Shown here piece by piece: positions 1 to 9,100 of a stretch of 64,000 nucleotides of DNA. The DNA is taken from assembly GCF_036016955.1 (NCBI RefSeq), contig NZ_JAYWXI010000006.1, forward strand, positions 62,001 to 126,000, given 5' to 3'. How positions within the stretch are numbered: the stretch's first letter is position 1; each line of letters begins with the position of its first letter. Source of the stretch: JAYWXI01 sp036016955 (GTDB lineage: Bacteria; Bacteroidota; Bacteroidia; Flavobacteriales; Weeksellaceae). A program made the translations under genes and the position numbers. The notes under the pieces were generated by a model that saw only the letters and a list, made by a program, of their open reading frames with translations, had not been told where the DNA came from and did no database searches.

Positions 1-1095
1 AAAAACGGCCAACCCTTGAGCATTGTAACGCGTTGCCGCCAAAGCCAGCAATGTATTTTTGGAACTTTGCTCATCTCTCAATTTATACTCGGCTTCCGCC
101 TTCAAAAGATAAATTTCTCCAACCCTAAACGAACTTTTCAGTTCATTCGATGAGGCAAATTTGGTCGATTGATACAACGTTCCCGAACGTCTGAAGTACT
201 TGGCAAATCTCAAATCGTTAGTTTGGTCGTAAAGCCCGATTAAATTTTCACTCGCCCTATACACCGAATTTGTATTGGAATTCAGATTCGCATCAAGATT
301 CATAATCGACTCCACAGAGCGGAAACTCGAAGGCAAAACCGAAAAACGGTTAAAATCTTCCAGCCTTCCATTAACCGCCAACACTTTCTGCGCATAAGAA
401 AGAGCCTTGCCCCAATCCCCCATATATTGGTAAATCCTAGCACTGAAAGCATCCAATGCCACCTTAGTAAAGCGATAATTCAGCCCCGCATCAAACTGAT
501 TGACACTCAAAAGCGATTCAGCCCTTTGAACATCCGCCAAAATCTGAGCATAAACCTGCTGAACCGTCGCCCTAGGATAGGTCTTTTCCAAATCAATTTC
601 CAATACCAGAGGAACCGCCAAAGCCGAGCCATTCGCTTCTTCGTACATCGGAGCAAACAAGTTTACCAATTCAAAATTACACAATGCCCTCAGCGCATAC
701 GCCTCTCCCAAAATCTGATTCTTTTCGGCCCCCTCAGGCATATCTTTGGCGCCTTGCAAAATCGTATGATTGGCATAAAATATAACACTATAAAACTGCC
801 CGTAAGGCACCTCCACCGTTGCCGGATCCCGCGAAGAATCTTTCCAAAGAAAAAGATCCTTATACGAAACCACCTCATCCGATGAGGGGTTCAGCTGAAC
901 TTCATCCGTACGGCTCTGAATCACTGCCCGATGGGCAGGATACAGCGAATAAGCCCGCGTCAAAACCGCCCTGTAGTCCTCCACCGTTTTCGGAATAGCC
1001 TTTCCCGTAGGTGTAATATCCAAAAAGCGGTCGCAAGACACCGTAGAAACAGACAGTAAAGACAAAAGCGATAATGCGATAATATGTTTTTTCAT
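1..1095 (-). CDS. SusD/RagB family outer-membrane lipoprotein (3' part outside window)
   Basis: Surface lipoprotein that caps a SusC-type TonB-dependent channel and binds the imported substrate. The frame opens with ATG at 1095 and stays open for 365 codons to base 1, so the C-terminus is missing. The N-terminus is a short hydrophobic signal ending TVSC (Cys21), followed by DRFLDITPTGK, the usual start of mature SusD proteins. Helical TPR-like segments typical of the family follow (for example AYALRALCNFELVNLFAPMY). It lies 22 nt downstream of the SusC gene and is probably in one operon with it and the metalloprotease. The substrate cannot be read directly; the protease neighbour suggests peptides. 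Confidence 0.9.
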   Translation of the reverse strand, partial: MKKHIIALSLLSLLSVSTVSCDRFLDITPTGKAIPKTVEDYRAVLTRAYSLYPAHRAVIQSRTDEVQLNPSSDEVVSYKDLFLWKDSSRDPATVEVPYGQFYSVIFYANHTILQGAKDMPEGAEKNQILGEAYALRALCNFELVNLFAPMYEEANGSALAVPLVLEIDLEKTYPRATVQQVYAQILADVQRAESLLSVNQFDAGLNYRFTKVALDAFSARIYQYMGDWGKALSYAQKVLAVNGRLEDFNRFSVLPSSFRSVESIMNLDANLNSNTNSVYRASENLIGLYDQTNDLRFAKYFRRSGTLYQSTKFASSNELKSSFRVGEIYLLKAEAEYKLRDEQSSKNTLLALAATRYNAQGLAVF

Positions 1096-1117
1096 TTTGT
1101 TGTCGTTTTAAAAATGA

Positions 1118-4100
1118 TTAAAAGCCTATGTTAAACCCTAAAATAACCGATTTCTGTACCGGTGTGGCATAAATATTCCCATAGGTTTCCGGATCAAAAT
1201 AACCGGCAGTATTCGTTCCGAAAGTCAGCAGATTTCGCCCCTCAAGCGACAAACGCATGGAAGCAATTCCCGTAGACTTCAGTACCGACTGAGGAACCGA
1301 ATACCCCAACCTGATGCTGCTTATCCGAATAAAGCTAATCTCTTTGTTCCAAATATCCAGGTTGTTATAGATCCCCATATAGTCATTCCCCGGATAGAAC
1401 CAATTGTAAGTCAAGCGGTCCGAGGGAAGCGTTTCTGCCCCCACAATCCGTGGCAAACGCCCGTTTCCGGCATGAAGCACATCCGAAGAATAGTTCAATC
1501 CACGATCCACAGCCGTAAAATTATACGTCGGACGCCCCTTTACATACTGCCGAAGATTAAACGTCGTTGCAATGTTCAAGTCCCAATTTTTCATTCGGAA
1601 CGTGTTATTAATCCCCCCGTAAAATTTCGGATCCCTATCCCCCAAATAAGAATAAAGGCCTCGGGATTCCACATCCGACAAACTGCTCTGAACATAATCC
1701 GGCCAAAAGAAATCGTACGGATTGGAAAGTTTAAGGAAGTCCACCGCATTCACCACACTGCCATCCTTACCATAGAATAACGGCATTCCGTTCTCGTCCA
1801 ATCCCGCCGTTTTGATTCCGAAAACCGCATTAACCGGATAACCCAATCCCGACGGGGTAAACTGGTTATTCCGAGCCATGATTTGATCAATATTACTCCG
1901 GTTAGCCGCAATATTAATCGCCGTAGACCACGTAAAATTACCCGTATCCACATTCACCGAAGACACCGAAAATTCAAACCCTCGGTTGGTGATCCCCGCC
2001 CAGTTAATCGTAGCAAAATCCACTCCTGATTCCTGAGGAAGCTCCGTCACCCCGACAATATCCGTCCCCTTACGGTGATACAAATCAAAAACAAAATTCA
2101 AACGGTTATTAAATAATCCGAAATCCAACCCAAGGTTAATATTGGTCGTCTTTTCCCATCGAAGCCGCTCATTCGGATAAGTATCCGCAATCAGCATATT
2201 TTCCGTCGTATTCAGCAAACGAACAGGCCGGTAAGAACCCACAAAAAATTTAGACGTATTCCGATCGATATTCCCTTGCAAACCATAAGACCCTCTTAAT
2301 TTCAGGGTGCTGATCGTAGTATTATCCGCAAGAAAACCTTCCCGCTTCACATTCCAAGCCCCAGAAACCGCCCAAACCGGAAGGTATTTATCCCGAAGCT
2401 CCGCTCCGAAAAGATTGGTTCCGTCATAGCGCAAACTACCAAACAAGGTGTATTTCTTCCCAAACGTATAAGACGCCGTCCCATAAAAAGAAGTGTACGC
2501 ATCCTCATTAAGATAATTGGTAACCGGTATATAGTTCGCATTGGTAATTTGGCTGGAAGGAATCGTTAAAGGAACCGACGTCCGCGTAAATGGATTATAC
2601 CCGTACATCTGAGAATTAGTCCCTTCTGTTTTCACCCTGCGCAATTCATTTCCCACCAAGAAATCCAAATCATGAGAGCCCAAATTGACACGGTATTGCA
2701 AAACATTCTTCCAATTGTACTCAAACCCTTTATCGTCTACGGTATTGAGATAATCCCCCTCCGGAAGGATATACGTATCGGTATTACTCTGGTAAGAATT
2801 CGCTAAAGCACGACGCATGAAGTAAGTGTCCTGCTTGGCATAACGCTCGGTATGCGTATTTTCAAGAAGCACCCCCAATTGCGTACGGAATTCCAAGCCC
2901 TTGAGGATTTTATAATCGGCATCAAAAATAAATCGCGCCGAACGGGTCTGCATATCGTAACGGGTATTCTCCCTTTCCTCAATATAGTTAAACGGCAGAC
3001 GAACGATTGTCCCATTAGAACGCTCGATATAATTGATGTCCTGATCGTAAATATAATTGCCATCCGCATCCCTTACCGCCAAATAAGGATTAGCCGTTCG
3101 GGAATAATAGGTCGGTGTGGTAAAGCTTCCCGTATCCGAAAGAAAAGATTTACGCGTGGTCTGCACCCCAAAAAAAGTAATTCCTAAATTAAGTTTTTGG
3201 TTGAATTTAAAGCTGTTCTTCAACGTAACGTTAAACCGATCAAACCCCGAACCGATAACCGCAGCATCTTCATTGTAGTATCCCAATGAAGCGTAGTAAT
3301 TGTAGTTATCGACCCCGCCGGAAAAGTTGATGGACTGTTGCTGATTAACCGCCGCACGGTAAAGCAAATCCCCCCAACGGGTATTCACCCCACGCAACGC
3401 CTGAATTTGAGCTTTGGAAGCCGAAGACAAAGCTTCATACCCACCGAGGCGGTAAGCCGTCAAATCGCCATTAGCCGTAAGGATTCTCATCACTTCCCCT
3501 CCACCGCTGCGGTAACCGTCCAAATCCTCACGGCCAGCCATTGCCAGCTCAAAATCCACTTTCTGGTTCGAGTTCAAGAGGTTAAGTTTTTCAAAATTAG
3601 GACGAAGATTCACAAAGGTATTAGAGGAAAAATTAATATTCAGTCTCCCTTTTTTCCCTTTCTTCGTGGTTACCACAATCACTCCATTTGCCGCTCGAGC
3701 GCCATAAATCGCCGTAGCCGAAGCGTCTTTTAGAATAGTGATGTCTTCGATATCCTCCGGGTTCACTCCTGCAATCGAATAGTTTCTAAGCAAGTTTATA
3801 TCCTCGCCCGCATTGTATTTCGGTGCTTCGTTGCCCTCCAAAGGAACCCCGTCCAACACCCATAGAGGATCGACACTTCCCGACAGAGAAGCCGTCCCAC
3901 GAATCCGAATCGGAGCAATCTGACCTGGCGTCCCCGATGCCGGATTAATCATCACACCAGCCACTTTCCCCTGCAACATCTGCTCCACCGAAGCCGTTCC
4001 TTTCTGCTCGATATCCGCCATCTTTACGGTCGATACGGCCGATGTGAGCTTATTTTTCTCAATCTTTTGGTACCCCGTAATCACCACTTGTTCAATTTCC

Positions 4101-4183
4101 TTGCTTCTTTCCAACGTATCGGACACGCGGGTCTGCGCCGCCAATGCCATGGGAAGAAAAAGAAAAAATACACCTGTTTTCAT
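1118..4183 (-). CDS. SusC/RagA family TonB-dependent outer-membrane receptor
   Basis: 1021-residue TonB-dependent channel. A signal peptide (residues 1-16, ending LAAQ) is followed by a TonB-box-like EQVVITGY (31-38), a plug domain, and the SusC signature LKDASATAIYGARAANG at about 151-167. The remainder is a beta-barrel ending in an aromatic residue (GFNIGF). Unlike many SusC proteins it lacks the N-terminal carboxypeptidase-like regulatory domain: the TonB box comes almost directly after the signal. It sits between a zinc metalloprotease gene (12 nt upstream) and its SusD partner (22 nt downstream), consistent with one transcript. RagA/RagB of Porphyromonas imports oligopeptides; a similar role here is inferred. 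Confidence 0.95.
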   Translation of the reverse strand: MKTGVFFLFLPMALAAQTRVSDTLERSKEIEQVVITGYQKIEKNKLTSAVSTVKMADIEQKGTASVEQMLQGKVAGVMINPASGTPGQIAPIRIRGTASLSGSVDPLWVLDGVPLEGNEAPKYNAGEDINLLRNYSIAGVNPEDIEDITILKDASATAIYGARAANGVIVVTTKKGKKGRLNINFSSNTFVNLRPNFEKLNLLNSNQKVDFELAMAGREDLDGYRSGGGEVMRILTANGDLTAYRLGGYEALSSASKAQIQALRGVNTRWGDLLYRAAVNQQQSINFSGGVDNYNYYASLGYYNEDAAVIGSGFDRFNVTLKNSFKFNQKLNLGITFFGVQTTRKSFLSDTGSFTTPTYYSRTANPYLAVRDADGNYIYDQDINYIERSNGTIVRLPFNYIEERENTRYDMQTRSARFIFDADYKILKGLEFRTQLGVLLENTHTERYAKQDTYFMRRALANSYQSNTDTYILPEGDYLNTVDDKGFEYNWKNVLQYRVNLGSHDLDFLVGNELRRVKTEGTNSQMYGYNPFTRTSVPLTIPSSQITNANYIPVTNYLNEDAYTSFYGTASYTFGKKYTLFGSLRYDGTNLFGAELRDKYLPVWAVSGAWNVKREGFLADNTTISTLKLRGSYGLQGNIDRNTSKFFVGSYRPVRLLNTTENMLIADTYPNERLRWEKTTNINLGLDFGLFNNRLNFVFDLYHRKGTDIVGVTELPQESGVDFATINWAGITNRGFEFSVSSVNVDTGNFTWSTAINIAANRSNIDQIMARNNQFTPSGLGYPVNAVFGIKTAGLDENGMPLFYGKDGSVVNAVDFLKLSNPYDFFWPDYVQSSLSDVESRGLYSYLGDRDPKFYGGINNTFRMKNWDLNIATTFNLRQYVKGRPTYNFTAVDRGLNYSSDVLHAGNGRLPRIVGAETLPSDRLTYNWFYPGNDYMGIYNNLDIWNKEISFIRISSIRLGYSVPQSVLKSTGIASMRLSLEGRNLLTFGTNTAGYFDPETYGNIYATPVQKSVILGFNIGF

Positions 4184-4195
4184 ATGTCCATTAAT

Positions 4196-6772
4196 TTACT
4201 TTCCTAAAATTTCGTCCAAACGGATTATGGTATCTTCATAATGGCTTCGGGTCATCGCATCACCGCTGCCCGCTGCCATCTTCATCAGTCGTCTTACCCG
4301 AATCAACTCGCCTCGCTTTAACGAACCTACGTCCGATAGGCGTTTCATCCCCGTAAAATAAAGTTCCAATGCCGCCTCCGAATCGCCATAAGCCCGATCC
4401 AAATGATGAAAATGCCCCGCATAATCGCAAATCATCGGCATACGAGTAGAAGCCATCGACTTGGAAGACGTTTTTTCATACATCCGCTTCACATCAATAA
4501 TTAGCGCATCAATGTAATTTTTCTGAGTCATGCGCTCATAAATATTCAAATTCTTTTTACGAATCGTCTTGGCAAAAATCACTTTTCGAAGATCCTCAAA
4601 AAGCTCCAACGCCGTCATCTCCTTCGACGCAGAACCATTAAATTCGTTTTCCTGAAGCCTCAAAAGCCGATCGTCCCTCAAAAGATTATACAAAATAACA
4701 GCCTGCTTTTCTCTAAAAACATTATAAGGCGACTGATCCACCGCTCCTTTAGGAGTGGATTTGGCCGGTTTCAAAAGAGGAGTCCATTGATTTACAAAAA
4801 GCCATTTCGGAAAAACCACCACATGCCGAGCCAAATAATCCACGGCTCTTTTTTGCACCTCGTACGGCACACTTTGGTAAGACACCTGCCCGTCCCCGTA
4901 AACATTAGGATTCAGATAAATGCCCCCGATATTAGCCAAAACATGGGAATTATACACCTGCCATTGATTGATGATCTGATTGTAAAATGCCTTCGCTTCT
5001 TCATACGATTCCCCTTCGTTTGTGGTCCATTTCACAAGATTCGCCAAACTTTTCTTGAGGTTATTCAAACCGTATTCGCCGGCCTTCATCGCATCATTCC
5101 CCAAATCTTCACTTTGGGAGCGGGGATCGATGACCTCTTCCTGCTGCGCACCATAAAAATAAAGAGGATCCTTAGCATGGCGCTCAATCCACGCGCGGGT
5201 TTGTTTTACTTCGTCAAAAGGCGATTTTGCCCCCGTCCACCGGTACCCCCAATGAATGGCAAACTCATCGTAAACCCCAATCTGAGGCGTAATCTGTGTA
5301 ACTCCGTCGCCTTCCTGAGCAATATAATTAAACCTCGCATAATCCATAATCGAAGGAGCCGTCCCCCCCATTTCGGACGTAAAAGAAGGATCTCTGAGTT
5401 TTTCCACATCAAAAGCAAACGAAGCTCCCATATTGTGTTTCAGCCCAAGGGTATGCCCCACTTCGTGCGACGAAGCAAAACGAACCGCATTAGCCATACG
5501 TTCCACGGGAAGCTTGTTTCCCCTCGCCTGAGGATCAATAATCCCCGTCTGAACACGCATCCACGTCTGAAGCAACGACATGACATTATGCCACCACACA
5601 ATATCGGCTTCAAGAATTTCCCCGCTTCGGGGATCTACCACCGAAGGCCCCATCGCATTAGCCTTCTCCGAAGCCGCATACGTAATCACCGAATAGCGGA
5701 CGTCATCCGGATCGAAATCTTTATCCTCGGGTAACGGCATTCTTGCTTCTATGGCATTTTTAAACCCCGCCTTTTCAAACGTTCGTCCCCAATCTTTAAC
5801 CCCGTCCAAAATTGCCTGCTGCCATTGTTTAGGCGTAGCGGGATCTAAATAGTAAACAATTTTTTTTCGAGGTTCTACCAATTCGCCTTTCAGATAACGA
5901 TCCACATCCTCAGGCTTAGGCTCCAGCCGCCAGCGGGTAATCAATTCCTTATTTTGCACCGCCTGCTGTTCATCCGAATAATAACTTTTCTTGGTTGTAA
6001 AATACCCCACCCGATGATCGGAAAAACGCCCCACCATAGGCTCCGGCAAAAGAATGAGGTTAGTTGTGGTAAGAATCGTAAGGTTTGCTGTTTCTTTATT
6101 CTCCGTCACACTGCTGCTCAAAACGGATTTCACCACAATATTCTCGGGAAAAACCTTGACTTCGTCAATATAGGAACGGTCGCTTTTCACCGCGCTGCCT
6201 ATCCCTATGTTATCAAACAGGTTATTAAAACTCTTTGAGCTTCCGTTAAACACCTTATTCACCTGAAACACCACCCGAGCCGAATCCTTAGCATACGCCT
6301 TGATATCAAAACCTTCTATGATGGCTTCCGCATAGTTATCCCTTACGGATTGGGCGATACGGTCTCCTTCGGGAACCGATACCTTGGGATCAAACGTCTT
6401 TGCCCAAACCTTGTTATTTTTCTTATCAATATAAAAACGGATGATTTGGTTTTCGTAGTTGATGCCCTTATTAACTCCCGCTTCATTAATCTGAGTATTG
6501 ACCGTGGAAAGTTTATTCACAATCAATAAATCTTTCCCTTCGATAGCGGGCGTAATCTCAAAAAAAACATCGCCTTTTTTTTGGTAAACATTAAAAAGGC
6601 CACTTTTGAGCACGGCACCTTTGGTCAACTCTTCATACTTGGTCGTCTTAGTTCCGAGCGAATCGGTCGTTTTGGATTGTGCTTCCTTTTTTTCGTTCTC
6701 CTTTTTCGTTTCTTGTGCCATTGCGCAGGACAATCCCGCCCAAACAAAAAAACAAAACCACACTTTTTTCAT
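4196..6772 (-). CDS. Exported zinc-dependent metalloprotease (DUF5117/DUF4953 type)
   Basis: 858-residue exported metallopeptidase of the Bacteroidota family with DUF5117/DUF5118 N-terminal and DUF4953 C-terminal regions. The zinc motif HEVGHTLGLKHN (about 436-447) matches HExxHxxGxxH, and an SIMDY segment follows, like the Met-turn of metzincins. The start at 6772 gives a clean signal peptide (MKKVWFCFFVWAG...AMAQ); an upstream in-frame codon at 6820 would add 16 residues before it and is less likely. It is the first gene of the operon with SusC and SusD and is transcribed away from dipeptidyl peptidase IV. Probable role: cleavage of proteins or peptides at the surface or in the periplasm before uptake. 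Substrate unknown. Confidence 0.9.
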   Translation of the reverse strand: MKKVWFCFFVWAGLSCAMAQETKKENEKKEAQSKTTDSLGTKTTKYEELTKGAVLKSGLFNVYQKKGDVFFEITPAIEGKDLLIVNKLSTVNTQINEAGVNKGINYENQIIRFYIDKKNNKVWAKTFDPKVSVPEGDRIAQSVRDNYAEAIIEGFDIKAYAKDSARVVFQVNKVFNGSSKSFNNLFDNIGIGSAVKSDRSYIDEVKVFPENIVVKSVLSSSVTENKETANLTILTTTNLILLPEPMVGRFSDHRVGYFTTKKSYYSDEQQAVQNKELITRWRLEPKPEDVDRYLKGELVEPRKKIVYYLDPATPKQWQQAILDGVKDWGRTFEKAGFKNAIEARMPLPEDKDFDPDDVRYSVITYAASEKANAMGPSVVDPRSGEILEADIVWWHNVMSLLQTWMRVQTGIIDPQARGNKLPVERMANAVRFASSHEVGHTLGLKHNMGASFAFDVEKLRDPSFTSEMGGTAPSIMDYARFNYIAQEGDGVTQITPQIGVYDEFAIHWGYRWTGAKSPFDEVKQTRAWIERHAKDPLYFYGAQQEEVIDPRSQSEDLGNDAMKAGEYGLNNLKKSLANLVKWTTNEGESYEEAKAFYNQIINQWQVYNSHVLANIGGIYLNPNVYGDGQVSYQSVPYEVQKRAVDYLARHVVVFPKWLFVNQWTPLLKPAKSTPKGAVDQSPYNVFREKQAVILYNLLRDDRLLRLQENEFNGSASKEMTALELFEDLRKVIFAKTIRKKNLNIYERMTQKNYIDALIIDVKRMYEKTSSKSMASTRMPMICDYAGHFHHLDRAYGDSEAALELYFTGMKRLSDVGSLKRGELIRVRRLMKMAAGSGDAMTRSHYEDTIIRLDEILGK

Positions 6773-6791
6773 AATCTTTTTTTGAGGGGCG

Positions 6792-6824
6792 CAAAGGTAC
6801 GAATTACGATTAAGTTGCACACAA
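6792..6824 (-). promoter_or_regulatory. Promoter of the metalloprotease-SusC-SusD operon
   Basis: On the minus strand a TTG (6824-6822), 22 nt, then TACCTTTG (6799-6792) fits the Bacteroidota pattern TTG-N17-23-TAnnTTTG. The -7 element lies about 20 nt before the ATG at 6772. Confidence 0.6.
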
Positions 6825-6860
6825 TGACTTTCGTTAGGCCAAATACTTTGGCGTTTTTCA

Positions 6861-6868
6861 TATATTTG
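6861..6868 (+). promoter_or_regulatory. -7 element of the dipeptidyl peptidase IV gene
   Basis: TATATTTG fits TAnnTTTG and ends 23 nt before the ATG at 6892. No good TTG element is seen at the usual distance, so support is partial. Confidence 0.45.
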
Positions 6869-6891
6869 GGGGGAATAAATAGTTTATATCC

Positions 6892-9027
6892 ATGACAAAA
6901 AGATTAATCGGAACGTTTTTTTTAGCCCTATTGGCTTTCAATCCTTTGGATGCCCAAGAAATTACTCTCGACAAAATTTACTCCGGCTACTACCGTGGCA
7001 AAGGCATTGCCGGCATTGCCTCCCTAAAAGACGGAGAAAACTATGCCGTGATCGAGAAAAACGGCATCGCCCGATACGACTATAAAACCTCCAAGCAAAA
7101 CGGCTACATCGTCAACGGAAGTTTTGAATCGTACGAGTTTTCCGAAGACGAATCCAAAATTCTTTTGCTCAAGGGAAGCCAACCCATCTACCGCCATTCT
7201 TTTTTGGGAATTTTCGAAGTCAAAGATTTGAAAAGCGGGCAAACCATCCAACTGAATAACGGAAACCCCGTTCAGGAACCCCGTTTTTCTCCGGACGGCC
7301 ACAAAGTGGCTTTCGTGGCCGACAACAATTTATTTTACCAAGACCTTAGCAACGGAAAACTAATACCCATTACCTCGGACGGAAAAAGAAACCATATCAT
7401 CAACGGATTGGCCGACTGGGTCTACGAAGAAGAATTCGGGCATGCCAGACAATACGAATGGACCCAAAACTCCGACGCCATTGTGTTCGTGAAATCCGAC
7501 GAAAGCCTCGTCCCCGAAATGAATATGCCCATCTACGACAAACAGCTTTATCCGCAGGATTTCCGTTTCAAATACCCCAAAGCCGGCGAAAACAACGCCA
7601 AAGTTTCGGCGCACCTCTACCGTTTGGATAGTCATCAAACTACAGCCATTGATCTTTCCGGCTACAAAAACTATTACATCCCGAACGTCTTCCGCACCGC
7701 CAAAGCAGACGAAATCGTCCTGATTACCTCGGGAAGAACCCAAAACGCTTCCGACATCCTGAAGATTAACACGAAAAAAAACACCGTAACCAAACTCTTC
7801 ACCGAAACCGATGAAAAATGGATCGAAACCGACCACGTCATCCTGGAATTTTTGGAAGACAATTCTTTCATTTGGGGAAGCGAGAGAGACGGCTACAACC
7901 ACCTCTACTGGTACGCTGCCGACGGAAAACTAATAAAGCAAATTACCAAAGGCCCTTGGGAAGTAACCGAATACTACGGTTATAACCCGAAAACCAAAGA
8001 AGTCTACCTGCAAACCACCCAAAACGGAAGCCTAAATAAAGTGGTTGCCAAGGTTCATCTCGTAACGGGGAAATCAACCGTAATTTCCTCTGCCGAAGGC
8101 TATAACACGGCTAATTTCAGTCGCAATTTCCATTACTTTATCGAAACCTCATCTTCCGCCATAAAACCGCATACCTACACCCTGAAAAACCAATCGGGGC
8201 AAACGGTGCGGGAGCTGCAAAACAACAACGAAATGCTGCAAAAGCTCAAAGCCGACCAATGGATCGCCAAAGAATACTTCAGCATCCCCAACGAAAACGG
8301 CGATCTTATGAACGCATGGATCATGAAGCCCAAAAACTTTGATCCCAACAAAAAACACCCTTTGTTCATGTTCCAGTATTCCGGCCCCGGATCTCAGCAA
8401 GTAACCAACGCTTGGGATGGTGGCAACGGATTATGGTTTAATCATTTGGTGCAACAAGGCTATATTGTCGCCTGCGTGGACGGAAGAGGAACCGGAGGCC
8501 GTGGCGCCCAATACAAAAAAGCCACTTACATGAACCTCGGAAAATACGAAATCGAAGACCAAATTGCCGCCGCTCGCTGGCTCGGAAAACAATCCTACAT
8601 TGACGCCTCTCGCATCGGAATCTTCGGATGGAGTTTCGGTGGTTACATGGCCAGCTTGGCCTTGACCAAAGGCGCGGACACCTTTAAACTCGGCATCGCC
8701 GTGGCTCCCGTTACCAACTGGAGGTATTACGACACCGTTTATACCGAAAGGTTTATGCGAACTCCGCAAGAGAACCCTTCGGGGTACGACGACAACTCGC
8801 CGACCACCCACGCCGAAAAATTGAAAGGCAAATTCCTGATGATCCACGGAACAGCAGACGATAACGTGCATTACCAAAACGCCGTGGAATTTGCTGAAGC
8901 CCTTATTCAAAACAAAAAACAATTCCAATTTATGACGTACCCCGATAAAAATCACGGCATCTACGGCGGCAATACCCGTCATCACCTGTACCAACTGATG
9001 ACCAATTACCTTTTGGAAAACCTTTAG
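6892..9027 (+). CDS. dpp4: Dipeptidyl peptidase IV, S9B family
   Basis: 711-residue serine exopeptidase that releases N-terminal dipeptides, mostly X-Pro or X-Ala. A signal peptide (MTKRLIG...PLDAQ) is followed by the DPPIV_N beta-propeller and a C-terminal alpha/beta-hydrolase domain. The active site is visible: GWSFGGY with Ser581, TADDNV with Asp656/657, and His688 in KNHGIYGG. The substrate-binding Glu pair lies in ADWVYEEE (Glu179-181). Length is normal for bacterial DPPIV. It is divergent from the protease-SusCD operon and 73 nt upstream of a peptide transporter gene, so its dipeptide products could be taken up directly. Expected location is periplasmic. Confidence 0.95.
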   Translation: MTKRLIGTFFLALLAFNPLDAQEITLDKIYSGYYRGKGIAGIASLKDGENYAVIEKNGIARYDYKTSKQNGYIVNGSFESYEFSEDESKILLLKGSQPIYRHSFLGIFEVKDLKSGQTIQLNNGNPVQEPRFSPDGHKVAFVADNNLFYQDLSNGKLIPITSDGKRNHIINGLADWVYEEEFGHARQYEWTQNSDAIVFVKSDESLVPEMNMPIYDKQLYPQDFRFKYPKAGENNAKVSAHLYRLDSHQTTAIDLSGYKNYYIPNVFRTAKADEIVLITSGRTQNASDILKINTKKNTVTKLFTETDEKWIETDHVILEFLEDNSFIWGSERDGYNHLYWYAADGKLIKQITKGPWEVTEYYGYNPKTKEVYLQTTQNGSLNKVVAKVHLVTGKSTVISSAEGYNTANFSRNFHYFIETSSSAIKPHTYTLKNQSGQTVRELQNNNEMLQKLKADQWIAKEYFSIPNENGDLMNAWIMKPKNFDPNKKHPLFMFQYSGPGSQQVTNAWDGGNGLWFNHLVQQGYIVACVDGRGTGGRGAQYKKATYMNLGKYEIEDQIAAARWLGKQSYIDASRIGIFGWSFGGYMASLALTKGADTFKLGIAVAPVTNWRYYDTVYTERFMRTPQENPSGYDDNSPTTHAEKLKGKFLMIHGTADDNVHYQNAVEFAEALIQNKKQFQFMTYPDKNHGIYGGNTRHHLYQLMTNYLLENL

Positions 9028-9073
9028 AAAACCGCTATGCCCGACTTTATCTCGGGAAAACAGCAAAAAAGAT

Positions 9074-9081
9074 TATTTTTG
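9074..9081 (+). promoter_or_regulatory. -7 element of the first POT transporter gene
   Basis: TATTTTTG ends 19 nt before the ATG at 9101 and lies between the dpp4 stop and this gene, suggesting that the transporter has its own promoter. Confidence 0.4.
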
Positions 9082-9100
9082 AAAAAAAAATTAAATTCTC

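Noticed and set aside
4787..5734. Long plus-strand frame of 315 codons
   Set aside because: Antisense shadow of the metalloprotease gene; Arg/His/Pro-rich composition, no promoter, no recognisable domain.
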